DNA of 64,000 nucleotides. It comes from Prochlorococcus sp. AG-355-P16 (lineage in GTDB: Bacteria; Cyanobacteriota; Cyanobacteriia; PCC-6307; Cyanobiaceae). Position 1 is the stretch's first letter, and each line of letters opens with the position of its first letter. The translations under genes and the position numbers were made by a program. This document shows, in pieces, positions 48,665 through 58,428 of the stretch. The stretch spans positions 1 through 64,000 of the forward strand of contig QCEQ01000006.1 in NCBI GenBank assembly GCA_003278525.1, written 5' to 3'. The notes beneath the pieces were generated by a model. It made no database searches, was not told where the DNA came from, and saw only the letters and a list, made by a program, of their open reading frames with translations.

Positions 48665-48919
48665 CTAGTTTAATAATGCTTCTAATTTATTTTCATTTTC
48701 TAATGCATAGAGATCATCGCAGCCTCCGATACCCTCATTATCTATAAATATTTGTGGTAATGTTCTTCTACCATCAGCTCTTTCAATCATCAATGCTCTG
48801 GCGTCTTCGTCGCCATCTATTTTATATTCTGAAAAATTTATATTTTTTTTCTTGAGTAGTGATTTTGCTCGAATACAGAATGGGCAATATTGCCAAGTAT
48901 AAATTTCAACTTTGGACAT
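48665..48919 (-). CDS. grxC: Glutaredoxin
   Basis: A dithiol glutaredoxin of 84 residues with the CPFC active site (Cys12, Cys15) in [11 protein letters not shown]. The [19 protein letters not shown] motif binds glutathione. Together with gshB it links glutathione production with its use. Divergent from prfB. Confidence 0.94.
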   Translation of the reverse strand: MSKVEIYTWQYCPFCIRAKSLLKKKNINFSEYKIDGDEDARALMIERADGRRTLPQIFIDNEGIGGCDDLYALENENKLEALLN

Positions 48920-48995
48920 TTTTTTAAAATAATACTTAGTTTATACTATTAAACAAAAGTGCTTGTTAGATTATAAATAACGATTAAATTCTATT

Positions 48996-50118
48996 TTGAT
49001 AGATATTACAGATTTCAAAAAAGATCTTTCGGAACTAACAGAGCGCCTGGGTAATGCTCAGGATTGTCTTTGACGTTCCTAGATTAAAAGCGAAAAGGAA
49101 AGAGTTAGAGCAAATTTCTGCTCAGCCTGAATTTTGGGAAAATCAAGAAGAAGCCAAAAAGCAAATGTTAATACTTGATGATGTCAAAGCACAACTCGAA
49201 TTGTTAGATAAATGGAAAACTTTTATTTCTGATGCTAATGCCTCTCTTGAGCTTTATTCTCTAGAACCTGAAGAGGAAATGATTTTAGAATCGCAGCTGG
49301 GATTAAAGAAATTAAGAGATAATTTGGATAAATGGGAATTTGAAAGATTGTTATGTGGTGAATACGATAAGGAAGGAGCAGTAGTTTCTATTAACGCAGG
49401 TGCGGGTGGAACAGATGCGCAGGATTGGGTAGAGATATTATTAAGAATGTACTCAAGATGGGCCGATAATAATAAAATGAACCTTGTCATTAATGAATTA
49501 TCTCAAGGAGAAGAAGCAGGTATTAAAAGTGTAACGTTCGAAATTGATGGAAAATATGCATACGGCTATCTGCAACATGAAAAAGGAACTCATAGATTAG
49601 TAAGAATTTCTCCTTTTAATGCCAATGGCAAAAGACAAACCAGCTTTGCTGGGGTAGAGGTTATGCCAAAATTAGATGATAGTATTTCACTTGATATACC
49701 TGAAAAAGATTTAGAAATTACAACTAGTAGATCCGGTGGAGCTGGAGGACAAAATGTTAATAAAGTAGAAACAGCAGTGAGAATTGTTCATTTGCCTTCA
49801 GGGATTTCAGTAAGATGTACCCAAGAAAGATCTCAATTACAAAATAAAGAAAAAGCTATGTTACTTCTAAAGTCTAAACTATTAGTGATTGCAAAAGAGC
49901 AACGAGCTGCAGAAGTCGCTGATATTAAAGGTGATATTGTGGAAGCTGCATGGGGCAATCAAATAAGAAATTATGTTTTCCATCCCTATCAAATGGTAAA
50001 AGATCTTAGGACTATGCAGGAGACTAACGAGTTAGATAGTGTTTTAGATGGTGGACTTGAACCATTTATTCATGAATTATTACGTATGAATATTTCTTCT
50101 AACGAATCTATTGAATAA
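48996..50118 (+). CDS. prfB: Peptide chain release factor 2, with programmed +1 frameshift
   Basis: Releases proteins at UGA and UAA codons. Translation starts at a TTG at 48996 and gives 25 codons ending NAQDCL, then meets TGA at 49071-49073. Skipping one base at CTTTGAC continues as [11 protein letters not shown]. The full product has 373 residues, in line with RF2. The codon-recognition SPF lies near residue 204, and the GGQ loop near 251 in [14 protein letters not shown]. An AGGA sits 4 bases ahead of the shift site and could act as an internal Shine-Dalgarno. The ATG-like shorter frame at 49054 misses this N-terminus. First gene of a six-gene plus-strand operon. Confidence 0.95.
49055..49074 (+). 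promoter_or_regulatory. prfB recoding site (CTT TGA C)
   Basis: CTTTGAC at 49068-49074 is the classical RF2 autoregulatory shift: slow release at TGA by scarce RF2 lets the ribosome slip forward one base. AGGA at 49060-49063 may stimulate the slip. The protein frame resumes with GAC. Confidence 0.9.
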
Positions 50119-50121
50119 CTA

Positions 50122-50304
50122 ATGGAAAATAAAAACGAAATTTCAGAAAAAAAAGTTTCTCCTCCAAGCTTTATAAAGCTTGCTATGAGAAATATGGTAA
50201 GGAAAGGCTCAAAAAGCATTTCTCATTTTTCAATAACCTTTCTAGTTTTAATTGGGATATTAATACTTGTGGCCACAATAGGTAAGCCCAATATTCCAGT
50301 TTAA
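50122..50304 (+). CDS. Small membrane protein, DUF3285 family
   Basis: A 60-residue protein with a polar N-terminus, the conserved FIKLAMRNMVRKGSKSI segment, and a single membrane helix at about 37-54. It matches the DUF3285 proteins found in cyanobacteria and plastids, whose function is unknown. It is tightly packed between prfB (3 bp) and ybeY (6 bp), so it is expressed in the same operon. Confidence 0.85.
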   Translation: MENKNEISEKKVSPPSFIKLAMRNMVRKGSKSISHFSITFLVLIGILILVATIGKPNIPV

Positions 50305-50310
50305 GAATAT

Positions 50311-50850
50311 ATGAAAGAAAAAATTATTTCTGAATTAAATTTAGATTTGGTTTTTCAATGCAATGATTTTTCTCAATTTTCAAATAAGTTAAAAGATACT
50401 AAAACTCATCTTATTTTTGAATCTATTTTTTGGGAGAAAGTTTTTTTATCTTGGATAAATATAATATTAAAAAAAGAGGATTATGAATTACCAAATTATA
50501 TTTTTGAAAAAAAATCTTTTTCATTAGGCTTACAGATAATATCTAATCAAGAAATTGCTTCTTTGAATAAGAAATGGATGCAAAAAAATGGTCCAACTGA
50601 TGTTCTATCTTTTCCAATTATTTCTTATGAATCTCCAAGTAATTTAGATCACATAGAGTTGGGAGATATATTTATATCATTAGAGATGGCACTTGAGCAA
50701 TCTTATAAATATAAAAATTCAATCTATAAAGAGATTATTTGGTTGGCTAGTCATGGATTTTTACATCTTTTGGGATGGGAACATAATAATGAGCATGATT
50801 TAGAAAATATGTTAAATTTCCAAGAATATTTAATTACTCGATTAGATTAA
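50311..50850 (+). CDS. ybeY: rRNA maturation RNase YbeY
   Basis: Zinc-dependent endoribonuclease for 16S rRNA 3' end maturation and ribosome quality control. The metal motif is [15 protein letters not shown] near residues 150-164, with three histidines as in the family; the usual Asp before the last His is Glu here. [18 protein letters not shown] is the other conserved block. Length 179. Next to dgkA, a common bacterial pairing. Confidence 0.93.
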   Translation: MKEKIISELNLDLVFQCNDFSQFSNKLKDTKTHLIFESIFWEKVFLSWINIILKKEDYELPNYIFEKKSFSLGLQIISNQEIASLNKKWMQKNGPTDVLSFPIISYESPSNLDHIELGDIFISLEMALEQSYKYKNSIYKEIIWLASHGFLHLLGWEHNNEHDLENMLNFQEYLITRLD

Positions 50851-50856
50851 AAATCA

Positions 50857-51267
50857 ATGAAAAAAAAAATAAACTATTTTGAAAATAGAAAAGAATCATA
50901 CAAAACTTCTAGTAATGTACTTATAAGTTTTAAGTATGCTTTCAGTGGTATTAGTTATGTATTAAAAACTTCAAGAAATTTCAAAATTCAATTAATTTTT
51001 GCAGTTATAAGTTTAATAATTGGTTTTTTACTCAAAATTAGTCTAGGTAATTATGTTATTTTGATTGCAACAATAATGTCTGTTTTAATTTTAGAAATAT
51101 TGAACACATCTATTGAATCAATCGTTGATTTAGTAGTTAAAAAAGAATTTAGCATTTTGGCTAAAATTTCAAAAGATACTTCTGCAGGAGCAGTATTATT
51201 AGCTTCTATTAATTCTGTTATTATTGCTGTATATATCTTTGTTCCTAAAATAAAGTTGTTATTTTAA
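50857..51267 (+). CDS. dgkA: Diacylglycerol kinase, prokaryotic type
   Basis: Small three-helix membrane kinase that phosphorylates diacylglycerol or undecaprenol. The 136 residues contain a basic N-terminus, FKYAFSGISYVLKTSRNFKIQL and the catalytic VLILEILNTSIESIVDLV motif. The last helix ends in a short basic tail. It follows ybeY with a 6 bp gap. Confidence 0.93.
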   Translation: MKKKINYFENRKESYKTSSNVLISFKYAFSGISYVLKTSRNFKIQLIFAVISLIIGFLLKISLGNYVILIATIMSVLILEILNTSIESIVDLVVKKEFSILAKISKDTSAGAVLLASINSVIIAVYIFVPKIKLLF

Positions 51268-51279
51268 ATCCATATAAAT

Positions 51280-51876
51280 ATGTTTCTTGTTATTGATAAT
51301 TACGATAGTTTTACTTATAACCTTGTTCAATATTTAGGAGAACTTTCAGTTGAGCATGAAATAACTAAAGAATTAATAGTTAAAAGAAATGATGAAATTA
51401 CTTTAGAAGAAATTATCAAACTAAATCCTGGTGGAATTCTATTATCTCCAGGTCCAGGCAATCCAGATCAATCTGGAATTTGTCTGCCAATTCTAAAAAA
51501 ATTATCTAAAAATATTCCGATATTGGGAGTTTGTTTAGGTCATCAAGCTTTGGCCCAAGCTTTTGGAGGTAAGGTTATAGTTGGTAAAGAACTTATGCAT
51601 GGTAAGACATCCAAAATATTTCATAATCAAAAAGGATTGTTTAAAGATATCGAGACTCCATTTGTGGCTACAAGATACCATAGTCTTATAGTTGATTCAA
51701 GTTCTTTACCATCTTGTTTCGATATAACTGCGACTTTAGAAGACTCAACAATTATGGCCATCTCTCATAAAGAATATAAACATTTACATGGGGTACAGTT
51801 TCATCCTGAAAGTGTTTTGACGCAATTTGGTCATAAATTAATTAGTAATTTTCTAAAAATGGCTGAACAAAAGTAA
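51280..51876 (+). CDS. trpG: Anthranilate / aminodeoxychorismate synthase glutamine amidotransferase subunit
   Basis: Supplies ammonia from glutamine to anthranilate synthase (and possibly PabB). Class I amidotransferase triad: Cys85 in GVCLGHQALAQAFGG, and His and Glu in HGVQFHPESVL near residues 175-178. DNYDSFTYNLVQYLGEL opens the domain. Length 198. The chorismate-binding partner is not here, so a PabA role cannot be excluded. Within the prfB-ybeY-dgkA operon. Confidence 0.93.
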   Translation: MFLVIDNYDSFTYNLVQYLGELSVEHEITKELIVKRNDEITLEEIIKLNPGGILLSPGPGNPDQSGICLPILKKLSKNIPILGVCLGHQALAQAFGGKVIVGKELMHGKTSKIFHNQKGLFKDIETPFVATRYHSLIVDSSSLPSCFDITATLEDSTIMAISHKEYKHLHGVQFHPESVLTQFGHKLISNFLKMAEQK

Positions 51877-51895
51877 AATAAAAAAAATTAATATT

Positions 51896-52621
51896 ATGAT
51901 TTCCCAAATTAAAAACTTTTTATTTTTGATATTAGTTAGCTCCTTTTTACCTACCTCATTATTGGCAAGGAATTTAGGAATAAAAAGTTTGGGACATAGT
52001 AGTTTTTTAATTACTAGTGCAGATAAATCTATACTTATTAATCCCTTTAAAGCAATAGGTTGTGCAAGTAATTTAAAGGAGCCAAAAGAAGTCAAAGTAG
52101 ATTTTATTTTGGCTAGTTCTAAGCTTCCAGATGAAGGATATAACCCTAATGATCAATTAATGTTTGTTGAGCCAGGAATCTATCAATTTGAGGATATTTT
52201 ATTAAATGGAATTTCTGTACCACATGACAGAGTAGATGGAAGAAGATTTGGGATGGCAACTGTTTGGAGTTGGGAGCAGAATGATCTTAAAATTGTTCAT
52301 ATGGGAGGAGCTGCTGGTGATATTGATATAAACAGTCAAATTATTTTGTCTACTCCAGATATATTGTTTATTTCAATTGGAGGAGGAATAAAATCTTACA
52401 ATGGTAAAGAAGCTTCAAAAATAGTTAAAATCTTAAAACCTAAAGTAGTTATTCCTGTTCACTTTGAACGCGGCAAAAAAATTAATAAAGAATGTGATTT
52501 CTCAAATGCTGATTTATTTATTGAAAATATGAAAGATTTTAAAGTAAAATATGTTGGAAAAGATTTTCAAATAAAATCTAAAAGAATCGATCAAAATACA
52601 ATTTATATTTTCAGTAATTAA
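51896..52621 (+). CDS. Exported metallo-beta-lactamase-fold protein, probably degenerate
   Basis: A 241-residue protein with a signal peptide at about residues 1-24. The body has the UlaG-like MBL fold: IKSLGHSSFLITSADKSILINP, ISVPHDRVDGRRFG, IVHMGGAAGDIDI and VVIPVHFERG. However, where metal-dependent members have a T/SHxHxDH block, this protein has ILASSKLPDEGYNPN, lacking the histidines. It may therefore bind no zinc and act as a binding protein. The 3' end overlaps hisC-like by 4 bp. Confidence 0.85.
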   Translation: MISQIKNFLFLILVSSFLPTSLLARNLGIKSLGHSSFLITSADKSILINPFKAIGCASNLKEPKEVKVDFILASSKLPDEGYNPNDQLMFVEPGIYQFEDILLNGISVPHDRVDGRRFGMATVWSWEQNDLKIVHMGGAAGDIDINSQIILSTPDILFISIGGGIKSYNGKEASKIVKILKPKVVIPVHFERGKKINKECDFSNADLFIENMKDFKVKYVGKDFQIKSKRIDQNTIYIFSN

Positions 52622-53727
52622 TTTTTTAAATCTAATATCTTGTAATTTTCCCAGAAAAAAATCATTTGTTCTTTAGTTCCAATACTCACCCTTATTGAAT
52701 TACCGATATCTTTTTTGTTTTCCATACTTCTAATGAGAATACCTTTTTCTCTCATCTGTTGTATTAATATTTTTTGGTCTTTTTTTGGCCAAATTAAGAA
52801 ATAATTGCCTCCACCAAAGTGAGTTCTGATTTTTGTTGATTTAAATTTATTTAAAATCCATTCCCTCGCCTTTTTTACTTCTAAAACATAATTATCAATA
52901 TATGATTTGTCTTTAAGTGCTGCTAATGCAGCTGTTATAGCAAAGCTGTTTACATCATATGGTCCTGTAACTTTATTAATGTACTGAATTAAACTTTTAT
53001 TGCCAAAAGTAAAACCTATTCTTAAACCAGCTAGACCTGCAGTTTTTGAAAGAGATTGGATTATTAGTATATTTTTATTCTTTTCAAAATCTATCGATTC
53101 AAGAAGACTATCTCCATTAAATTTTTCATATAGTTCATCAACAACTATCAATGAATCGTTATTGATATTGGCTAAATTAATTATTTCATGAGAACTTAGA
53201 ACAGTTCCTGTTGGATTATTTGGATTGCAAATTAATATTAACTTTGGATTGTGCTTTATTATTTTTTCCCTAAATTCTTCGATGGGGAATAGAAAATTTT
53301 CTCCAATGTAAGAACAACTTATTTTTTTCATTCCTCGGATTTCTGCACAAGGAGAATAGTAACCAAAAGTTGGATTTGTGGTTAGAAATATTTGATCTTT
53401 TTCTCCAAAGCAATTGAAAATTGCATTTATTGCTGCATCTGCGCCATTGAAAATTCCGATTTCATCATTACCAAATTTTCTTGAATCAAGATATTTATCA
53501 CATAAAAATTTTTTTAAAAAATTATATTCTGGATAAATTGAAATCTCATCTAATTTTATTGCTTGTAATGCCTCTAAAACCTTAGGACTTGGACCTAAAG
53601 TATTTTCATTAAAGTCTAAGCGGAGTAAATTTCTTCTATTTTCTAAAGGGGCAGAGTAAGATTGCATATTTATTATTTCTTCTCTTGGTTTTGGGAAAAG
53701 ATTATTTAATGGATCAAAATTATTCAT
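52618..53727 (-). CDS. Class I/II aminotransferase, histidinol-phosphate aminotransferase-like
   Basis: PLP enzyme of 369 residues. The PLP lysine is in QSLSKTAGLAGLRIGF, and LDFNENTLGPSPKVL, ICNPNNPTGTVLS and VVDELYEKF are conserved with the HisC/CobC group. The exact substrate cannot be decided: histidinol phosphate or a threonine-phosphate-type reaction are both possible. The ATG overlaps the argS stop by one base (TAATG). Convergent with the MBL-like gene. Confidence 0.87.
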   Translation of the reverse strand: MNNFDPLNNLFPKPREEIINMQSYSAPLENRRNLLRLDFNENTLGPSPKVLEALQAIKLDEISIYPEYNFLKKFLCDKYLDSRKFGNDEIGIFNGADAAINAIFNCFGEKDQIFLTTNPTFGYYSPCAEIRGMKKISCSYIGENFLFPIEEFREKIIKHNPKLILICNPNNPTGTVLSSHEIINLANINNDSLIVVDELYEKFNGDSLLESIDFEKNKNILIIQSLSKTAGLAGLRIGFTFGNKSLIQYINKVTGPYDVNSFAITAALAALKDKSYIDNYVLEVKKAREWILNKFKSTKIRTHFGGGNYFLIWPKKDQKILIQQMREKGILIRSMENKKDIGNSIRVSIGTKEQMIFFWENYKILDLKN

Positions 53728-55541
53728 TACATTCTTTCTAAAGTTTCAATTCCTAAAAGCTCTAAGCTTAATTTTAGTGTTTTTGCAGTCAGGTCACATA
53801 AATTAAGCCTAGAAATTTTTATATTTTTTTCTTCTTTGAGGATTGGAACTTGATCATAGAATCTATTAAAAGTCTGACATAGCTCGAACAGATAATTGCA
53901 TAATCTATTTGGCATTAAGTCTTTTTCAATAGAAATAATGACTTCATCGAACTTAAGTAATTTTCTGATAAGTTTCCATTCAGATTTATGTTCGTAATTT
54001 ATGTACTGAAAATCTTTAGAGTCATAAACAAAATCATTTTTTCTTTTAATTCCTAAAATTCTTACAAGTGTATATAACAAATAAGGAGCAGTATTACCAT
54101 TAAGGGAAAGCATTTTATCAAAACTAAATTGATAATTGGTAATCCTATTTTGACTTAAATCTGCATACTTAACAGCTCCTAATCCAATAATTCTTGAAGT
54201 ATTTTCTATAAACTCTTCGGTCTCGTGACGATCCTCATCTTCTAATCTTTTCAATAAATCTTCTTTTGCTCTTCTAACTGCTTCATTTAATAAATCTTTC
54301 AGGCGTATTGTTTCACCTTCTCTTGTCTTTAGTTTTTTGCCATCAATTCCTTGAACTAAACCAAAAGGGACATGGTCTACTTGACAATTTTCTGGGATCC
54401 ATTTTGCTTTTTTTGCAACTTGAAAAACCCCAGCAAAATGATTTGATTGCCCATGATCAGTTACATAAATAATTCTTGAAGCATCATCGCCATTAGGAGG
54501 TTTATTGAATCTGTATCTTATAGCAGCAAGATCAGTGGTGGCATAATTAAAACCTCCATCTTTTTTTTGAATAATTAGCGGTAAAGGTTTGCCTTCTTTA
54601 TTAGTCATCCCATCTAAAAATACACATTTTGCTCCTTGATCTTCTACTAATATTTTTTTCAAATTCAAATCATCAATAACTGATTTTAAGAAGGGATTAT
54701 AAAAAGATTCACCTCTTTCTTCTATTTTTATTTTTAAATTTTTATAGATTTCATCAAATTCTTTCCTTGATTGATTACATAATAATTTCCAAGCTTTAAT
54801 CGATTTAATATCTCCACTTTGTAACTTTACTACTTCCTCTCTAGATCTTTTTTGGAATTCAGATTCGTTATCAAATCTTTTTTTTGATTCTTTATAAAAT
54901 TCAACTAAATCGCTTATCTTGACCTTTCCTATTTCTTTTAGATCATTTGAATATAAATCTTTGAGCTGAGTTATAAGCATGCCAAATTGTGTACCCCAAT
55001 CACCAACATGATTGAGTCTTAATACTTCATAACCTCTTAACTCGAAAATTCTAGATATTGAGTCACCTATTATTGTTGATCTTAAATGTCCTACATGCAT
55101 TTCTTTAGCAATATTAGGACTAGAAAAATCTACAATAACTTTATTAGACAAACCACTATCTAAATCTTTTCTAATTAGAGGTATGCCAGCCCTATTGCAT
55201 TGAATATTTGACTTAATTTCATTTATTAGAACTTCATCTTTTAATTTTATATTTACAAATCCAGGTCCAGCTATTTCTAGACTCTTACATAATTTTGCTA
55301 TGCTTTTATTTTTATTTAAAAGGTTAATAAAATCATTAGAAATATCTCTTGGGTTTTTTTTATATATTTTAGATAAACTTAAACAAACATTACATTGATA
55401 ATCACCAAATTCCTCTTTTGATGATTGTGTAATTATATTTTTTCTAAGAATTTCGAATTCTCCTTTTTTATCATTTTTTTCAAGACTATCTAAAAGAGAT
55501 TGTTCAAATTGTTTTGTTAATTCTTTAAAAATGATTAGCAT
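53727..55541 (-). CDS. argS: Arginyl-tRNA synthetase
   Basis: Charges tRNA-Arg. The class I HIGH motif is HVGH in [17 protein letters not shown] near residue 145; ArgRS has no standard KMSKS. The catalytic domain continues with [16 protein letters not shown] and [10 protein letters not shown]. The C-terminal anticodon-binding half includes [18 protein letters not shown]. Length 604 fits. The aminotransferase follows downstream. Confidence 0.96.
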   Translation of the reverse strand: MLIIFKELTKQFEQSLLDSLEKNDKKGEFEILRKNIITQSSKEEFGDYQCNVCLSLSKIYKKNPRDISNDFINLLNKNKSIAKLCKSLEIAGPGFVNIKLKDEVLINEIKSNIQCNRAGIPLIRKDLDSGLSNKVIVDFSSPNIAKEMHVGHLRSTIIGDSISRIFELRGYEVLRLNHVGDWGTQFGMLITQLKDLYSNDLKEIGKVKISDLVEFYKESKKRFDNESEFQKRSREEVVKLQSGDIKSIKAWKLLCNQSRKEFDEIYKNLKIKIEERGESFYNPFLKSVIDDLNLKKILVEDQGAKCVFLDGMTNKEGKPLPLIIQKKDGGFNYATTDLAAIRYRFNKPPNGDDASRIIYVTDHGQSNHFAGVFQVAKKAKWIPENCQVDHVPFGLVQGIDGKKLKTREGETIRLKDLLNEAVRRAKEDLLKRLEDEDRHETEEFIENTSRIIGLGAVKYADLSQNRITNYQFSFDKMLSLNGNTAPYLLYTLVRILGIKRKNDFVYDSKDFQYINYEHKSEWKLIRKLLKFDEVIISIEKDLMPNRLCNYLFELCQTFNRFYDQVPILKEEKNIKISRLNLCDLTAKTLKLSLELLGIETLERM

Positions 55542-55568
55542 TAATTATTCAATTATTTATCTATATGA

Positions 55569-56435
55569 TTAATTAATATAACGCATACTCAAATCAATCC
55601 AATTACTTTTGGTGATTGAAGAACTTGTTGAAATCAAATCAATACCTTTTATTAGATATTTACTAATTTCTTGAGGGTTTATTCCAGAAACTTCTATTAT
55701 CAAATTTTTATTGACTTCTTTTTTTAAGCTATTAATTGATAAATCTCTCAATTCTTGAACACTTTTTTTGATTGTTTCAGGACTAAGTTCATCCAATAAG
55801 ACACTATCTGCTCCTGCTAATACTGCTTCTTTTGCCTGTTCGATATTCTCAGCTTCAATTATGATATGAGTTGTAAAAGGCGAATTTAGTCGAATTTTTT
55901 GTACTGCATTCTTAAGATTATCTGTCCATGCAATATGATTTTCTTTGATCATAGCAGCATCGTACAATCCCATTCTATGATTCACCCCACCTCCGCATTT
56001 GAATGCATATTTTTCAAATATTCTTAAGCCAGGAGTCGTTTTCCTAGTATCTGCTAATTTTATATTTGTGCCTTCTAATTTATCTGTGAGATTCTTTGTA
56101 TATGTTGATATTCCAGATAAATGCATTGCTATATTTAAGCTGATCCTTTCACTAGCGAGTAAACTTTTTGAAGGTCCATATATTTCTAAGAGTTTTTGAT
56201 CTTTAACAAATTTATCTCCATCAGAGATATTAAATTTTGGACTGATTTTTAAATCAATTTTTCTAAAAATTTCTTTTATAATTTCAACCCCACAGAATAT
56301 ACCCTCCTCTTTTGCAATCCAATATGCATTTCCATTCTCTTTTGTAATAGAGGGACTTGTAAGATCTCCTCTACCTATATCTTCATCGATCCAATTATCA
56401 ATGATTTTACTTATTATTGGAGTATTTAAATCCAC
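55569..56435 (-). CDS. nadC: Nicotinate-nucleotide pyrophosphorylase
   Basis: Converts quinolinate and PRPP to nicotinate mononucleotide in NAD synthesis. DIGRGDLTS near the N-terminus, LADTRKTTPGLR and KCGGGVNHRMGLYDAAMIKENH are diagnostic, and IIIEAENIEQAKEAV and DSVLLDEL complete the barrel. Length 288. It lies upstream of argS with a 27 bp gap, and downstream of mnmE. Confidence 0.95.
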   Translation of the reverse strand: MDLNTPIISKIIDNWIDEDIGRGDLTSPSITKENGNAYWIAKEEGIFCGVEIIKEIFRKIDLKISPKFNISDGDKFVKDQKLLEIYGPSKSLLASERISLNIAMHLSGISTYTKNLTDKLEGTNIKLADTRKTTPGLRIFEKYAFKCGGGVNHRMGLYDAAMIKENHIAWTDNLKNAVQKIRLNSPFTTHIIIEAENIEQAKEAVLAGADSVLLDELSPETIKKSVQELRDLSINSLKKEVNKNLIIEVSGINPQEISKYLIKGIDLISTSSSITKSNWIDLSMRYIN

Positions 56436-56517
56436 TAAACTAAAAAATAATTAATTAATAAAAATTAAACTGAAGTTAGAGAATCAACTATATATCACTA
56501 TGTAATTTAACTCAAAT

Positions 56518-57900
56518 TTATTTACCAATACAAAACTTAGAAAAAATATTATCTAGAAGTTCCTCTGTTAATTCTTGACCAGTTATTTTAGATAAGTTTT
56601 GAATTCCATCTCTCAGTTCAATTGATAACAAATCAAATGGCAATTTATTTTCAATTATTTCATCAGTATCATTTAAATTAGATAAGCAAGCAGACAAATT
56701 TGTTAGATGTCTTTCGTTTAAAAATATATTGATATTTTCTACTTGTTTTAGTCCGCATTTTTTTATGATTGTGTCTATTAATAATCTTTCACCATCATTA
56801 TTCTTAATACTCATAAGAATTGTGTTTTTTAACTCATTTAAATTAATATTTTTGCAATCAATTAAATCTTTTTTATTGCCCAAAATAGTAATTAATTTTT
56901 CTTTGGGAATTTCTTGTATTATTTTTTTGTCTTCTTCATTAAATCCTTCTTCAAGACTATAAATATAAATTATAAAATCTGACTCTTTTATTTTCCCAAA
57001 ACTTTTTTTAATTCCAATACTTTCAATTTTTTCATGAGTTTCTCTTATGCCAGCAGTATCAATTATTTTCATTGGGATATCATTAATAGTTAAATTAACT
57101 TCAATAACATCTCTAGTTGTTCCAGGAATATTAGTTACGATTGCTTTCTCTTTTTTTGCAAGCAAATTTAATAAAGAGCTTTTGCCAACATTTGTTTTAC
57201 CTATAAGCGCAATGGATATTCCATTGTGAATATATGAATTTCTTTTTGCATTTTCTATTAGTAATTCTATTTTTTCTTTGACTTTTTTAATGTTTTTTAG
57301 ATATTTGGTGTAATCAAAATCTGTGAAGTCTTCTTCAAAATCAACTCTCGCTTCTATTTCGCAAAGTTGATTTATAAGTTCATTTTTAATATCATCAATT
57401 TTTTTCTTTATTTCTCCTTGAACCCCGCTAAAGGCTAACTCTGCTGATCTGGTATTGCTTGCATTAATTAATTGATTAATCGACTCGGCTTGAGTAAGGT
57501 CTATTTTTCCATTAAGAAAAGCTCTTTGACTAAATTCTCCTGGGTTTGCAAGCCTAACTCTAGAATCACTAGATAATAATATCTTTAAAACTTTATTTAC
57601 TATGATAATTCCGCCGTGGCAATGTAGTTCAACTACATCCTCTCCTGTGAAGCTATTTGGTGATTTCATTACTAAAATTAAAACCTCATCTATAAATTTA
57701 TTTTGTTTATTTTCCTGAATAAAACCACGAAAAACCCTATTTGATTCCCATGCATATTTAGATTTAGTTTGAACAATCTTTTTGCAAGAATTTATTGCGT
57801 CTTTCCCTGATACTCTTATTATCGCAACTCCTCCCTTCCCAATACTTATAGCTGAAGCAATTGCGGCTATCGTATCTTCTGTAGTAACTATCGAATCCAT
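56518..57900 (-). CDS. mnmE: tRNA modification GTPase MnmE
   Basis: With MnmG it modifies the wobble uridine of several tRNAs. The N-terminal tetrahydrofolate-binding part has [20 protein letters not shown]. The GTPase domain has [13 protein letters not shown] near residue 226, then [13 protein letters not shown] and GNKKDLI. The C-terminus ends FCIGK with the conserved Cys-X-Gly-Lys. Length 460. Divergent from the DUF2062 gene. Confidence 0.96.
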   Translation of the reverse strand: MDSIVTTEDTIAAIASAISIGKGGVAIIRVSGKDAINSCKKIVQTKSKYAWESNRVFRGFIQENKQNKFIDEVLILVMKSPNSFTGEDVVELHCHGGIIIVNKVLKILLSSDSRVRLANPGEFSQRAFLNGKIDLTQAESINQLINASNTRSAELAFSGVQGEIKKKIDDIKNELINQLCEIEARVDFEEDFTDFDYTKYLKNIKKVKEKIELLIENAKRNSYIHNGISIALIGKTNVGKSSLLNLLAKKEKAIVTNIPGTTRDVIEVNLTINDIPMKIIDTAGIRETHEKIESIGIKKSFGKIKESDFIIYIYSLEEGFNEEDKKIIQEIPKEKLITILGNKKDLIDCKNINLNELKNTILMSIKNNDGERLLIDTIIKKCGLKQVENINIFLNERHLTNLSACLSNLNDTDEIIENKLPFDLLSIELRDGIQNLSKITGQELTEELLDNIFSKFCIGK

Positions 57901-57966
57901 CTCTCGCTTTGTTATGGATAATTAAGTAAAATTATCAAGAATTTAATTTTGAAATTTTCTTTCTGA

Positions 57967-58410
57967 ATGAGATTTAAAAGAGATATTACCTATAAGAAAA
58001 TTCTATCATTATTTAGGAATCAGAATGGAAGTCCTTTCTTTAATGCTAAAGGTTTAGCTATAGGGGTATTTAGTGGTTGCTTTCCTTTTTTTGGGTTTCA
58101 GACTTTAATGGGGGTATTTTTTGCGAAAATAGCTAAGGGAAATATTGTTCTAGCTGCAATTGGTACCTGGATCAGCAACCCTTTTACTTATATTCCACTT
58201 TATTATTTTAACTATAAAGTCGGTTCGATTTTTTTAAATAATCCTTCTAATAAAATTCTTGAAAAAAGTTTAGTTATTGATGACTTATGGAAACAAGGTA
58301 GAATTTTTTCCCTAAGATTACTCTTAGGTTCATCTTGTGTAGGTATTTTATTAGCTTTGATTTGTGGCAGTATTGTATTCTTTATCTACAAGATAAAAAG
58401 TAAAAGATAG
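57967..58410 (+). CDS. DUF2062 membrane protein
   Basis: A 147-residue protein with a basic N-terminus and about three membrane helices (near 28-50, 60-80 and 118-142). AIGVFSGCFPFFGFQTLMG and GTWISNPFTYIPLYYFNYKVG are the DUF2062 signature. Function is unknown; the domain is often found next to glycosyltransferases or alone. It stands between divergent mnmE and convergent rel. Confidence 0.87.
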   Translation: MRFKRDITYKKILSLFRNQNGSPFFNAKGLAIGVFSGCFPFFGFQTLMGVFFAKIAKGNIVLAAIGTWISNPFTYIPLYYFNYKVGSIFLNNPSNKILEKSLVIDDLWKQGRIFSLRLLLGSSCVGILLALICGSIVFFIYKIKSKR

Positions 58411-58428
58411 ATCGATCTGATTTTAAAG

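Noticed and set aside
49054-50118. prfB as a gene broken by a frameshift
   Set aside because: CTT TGA C is the standard RF2 recoding site and the product is otherwise full-length.
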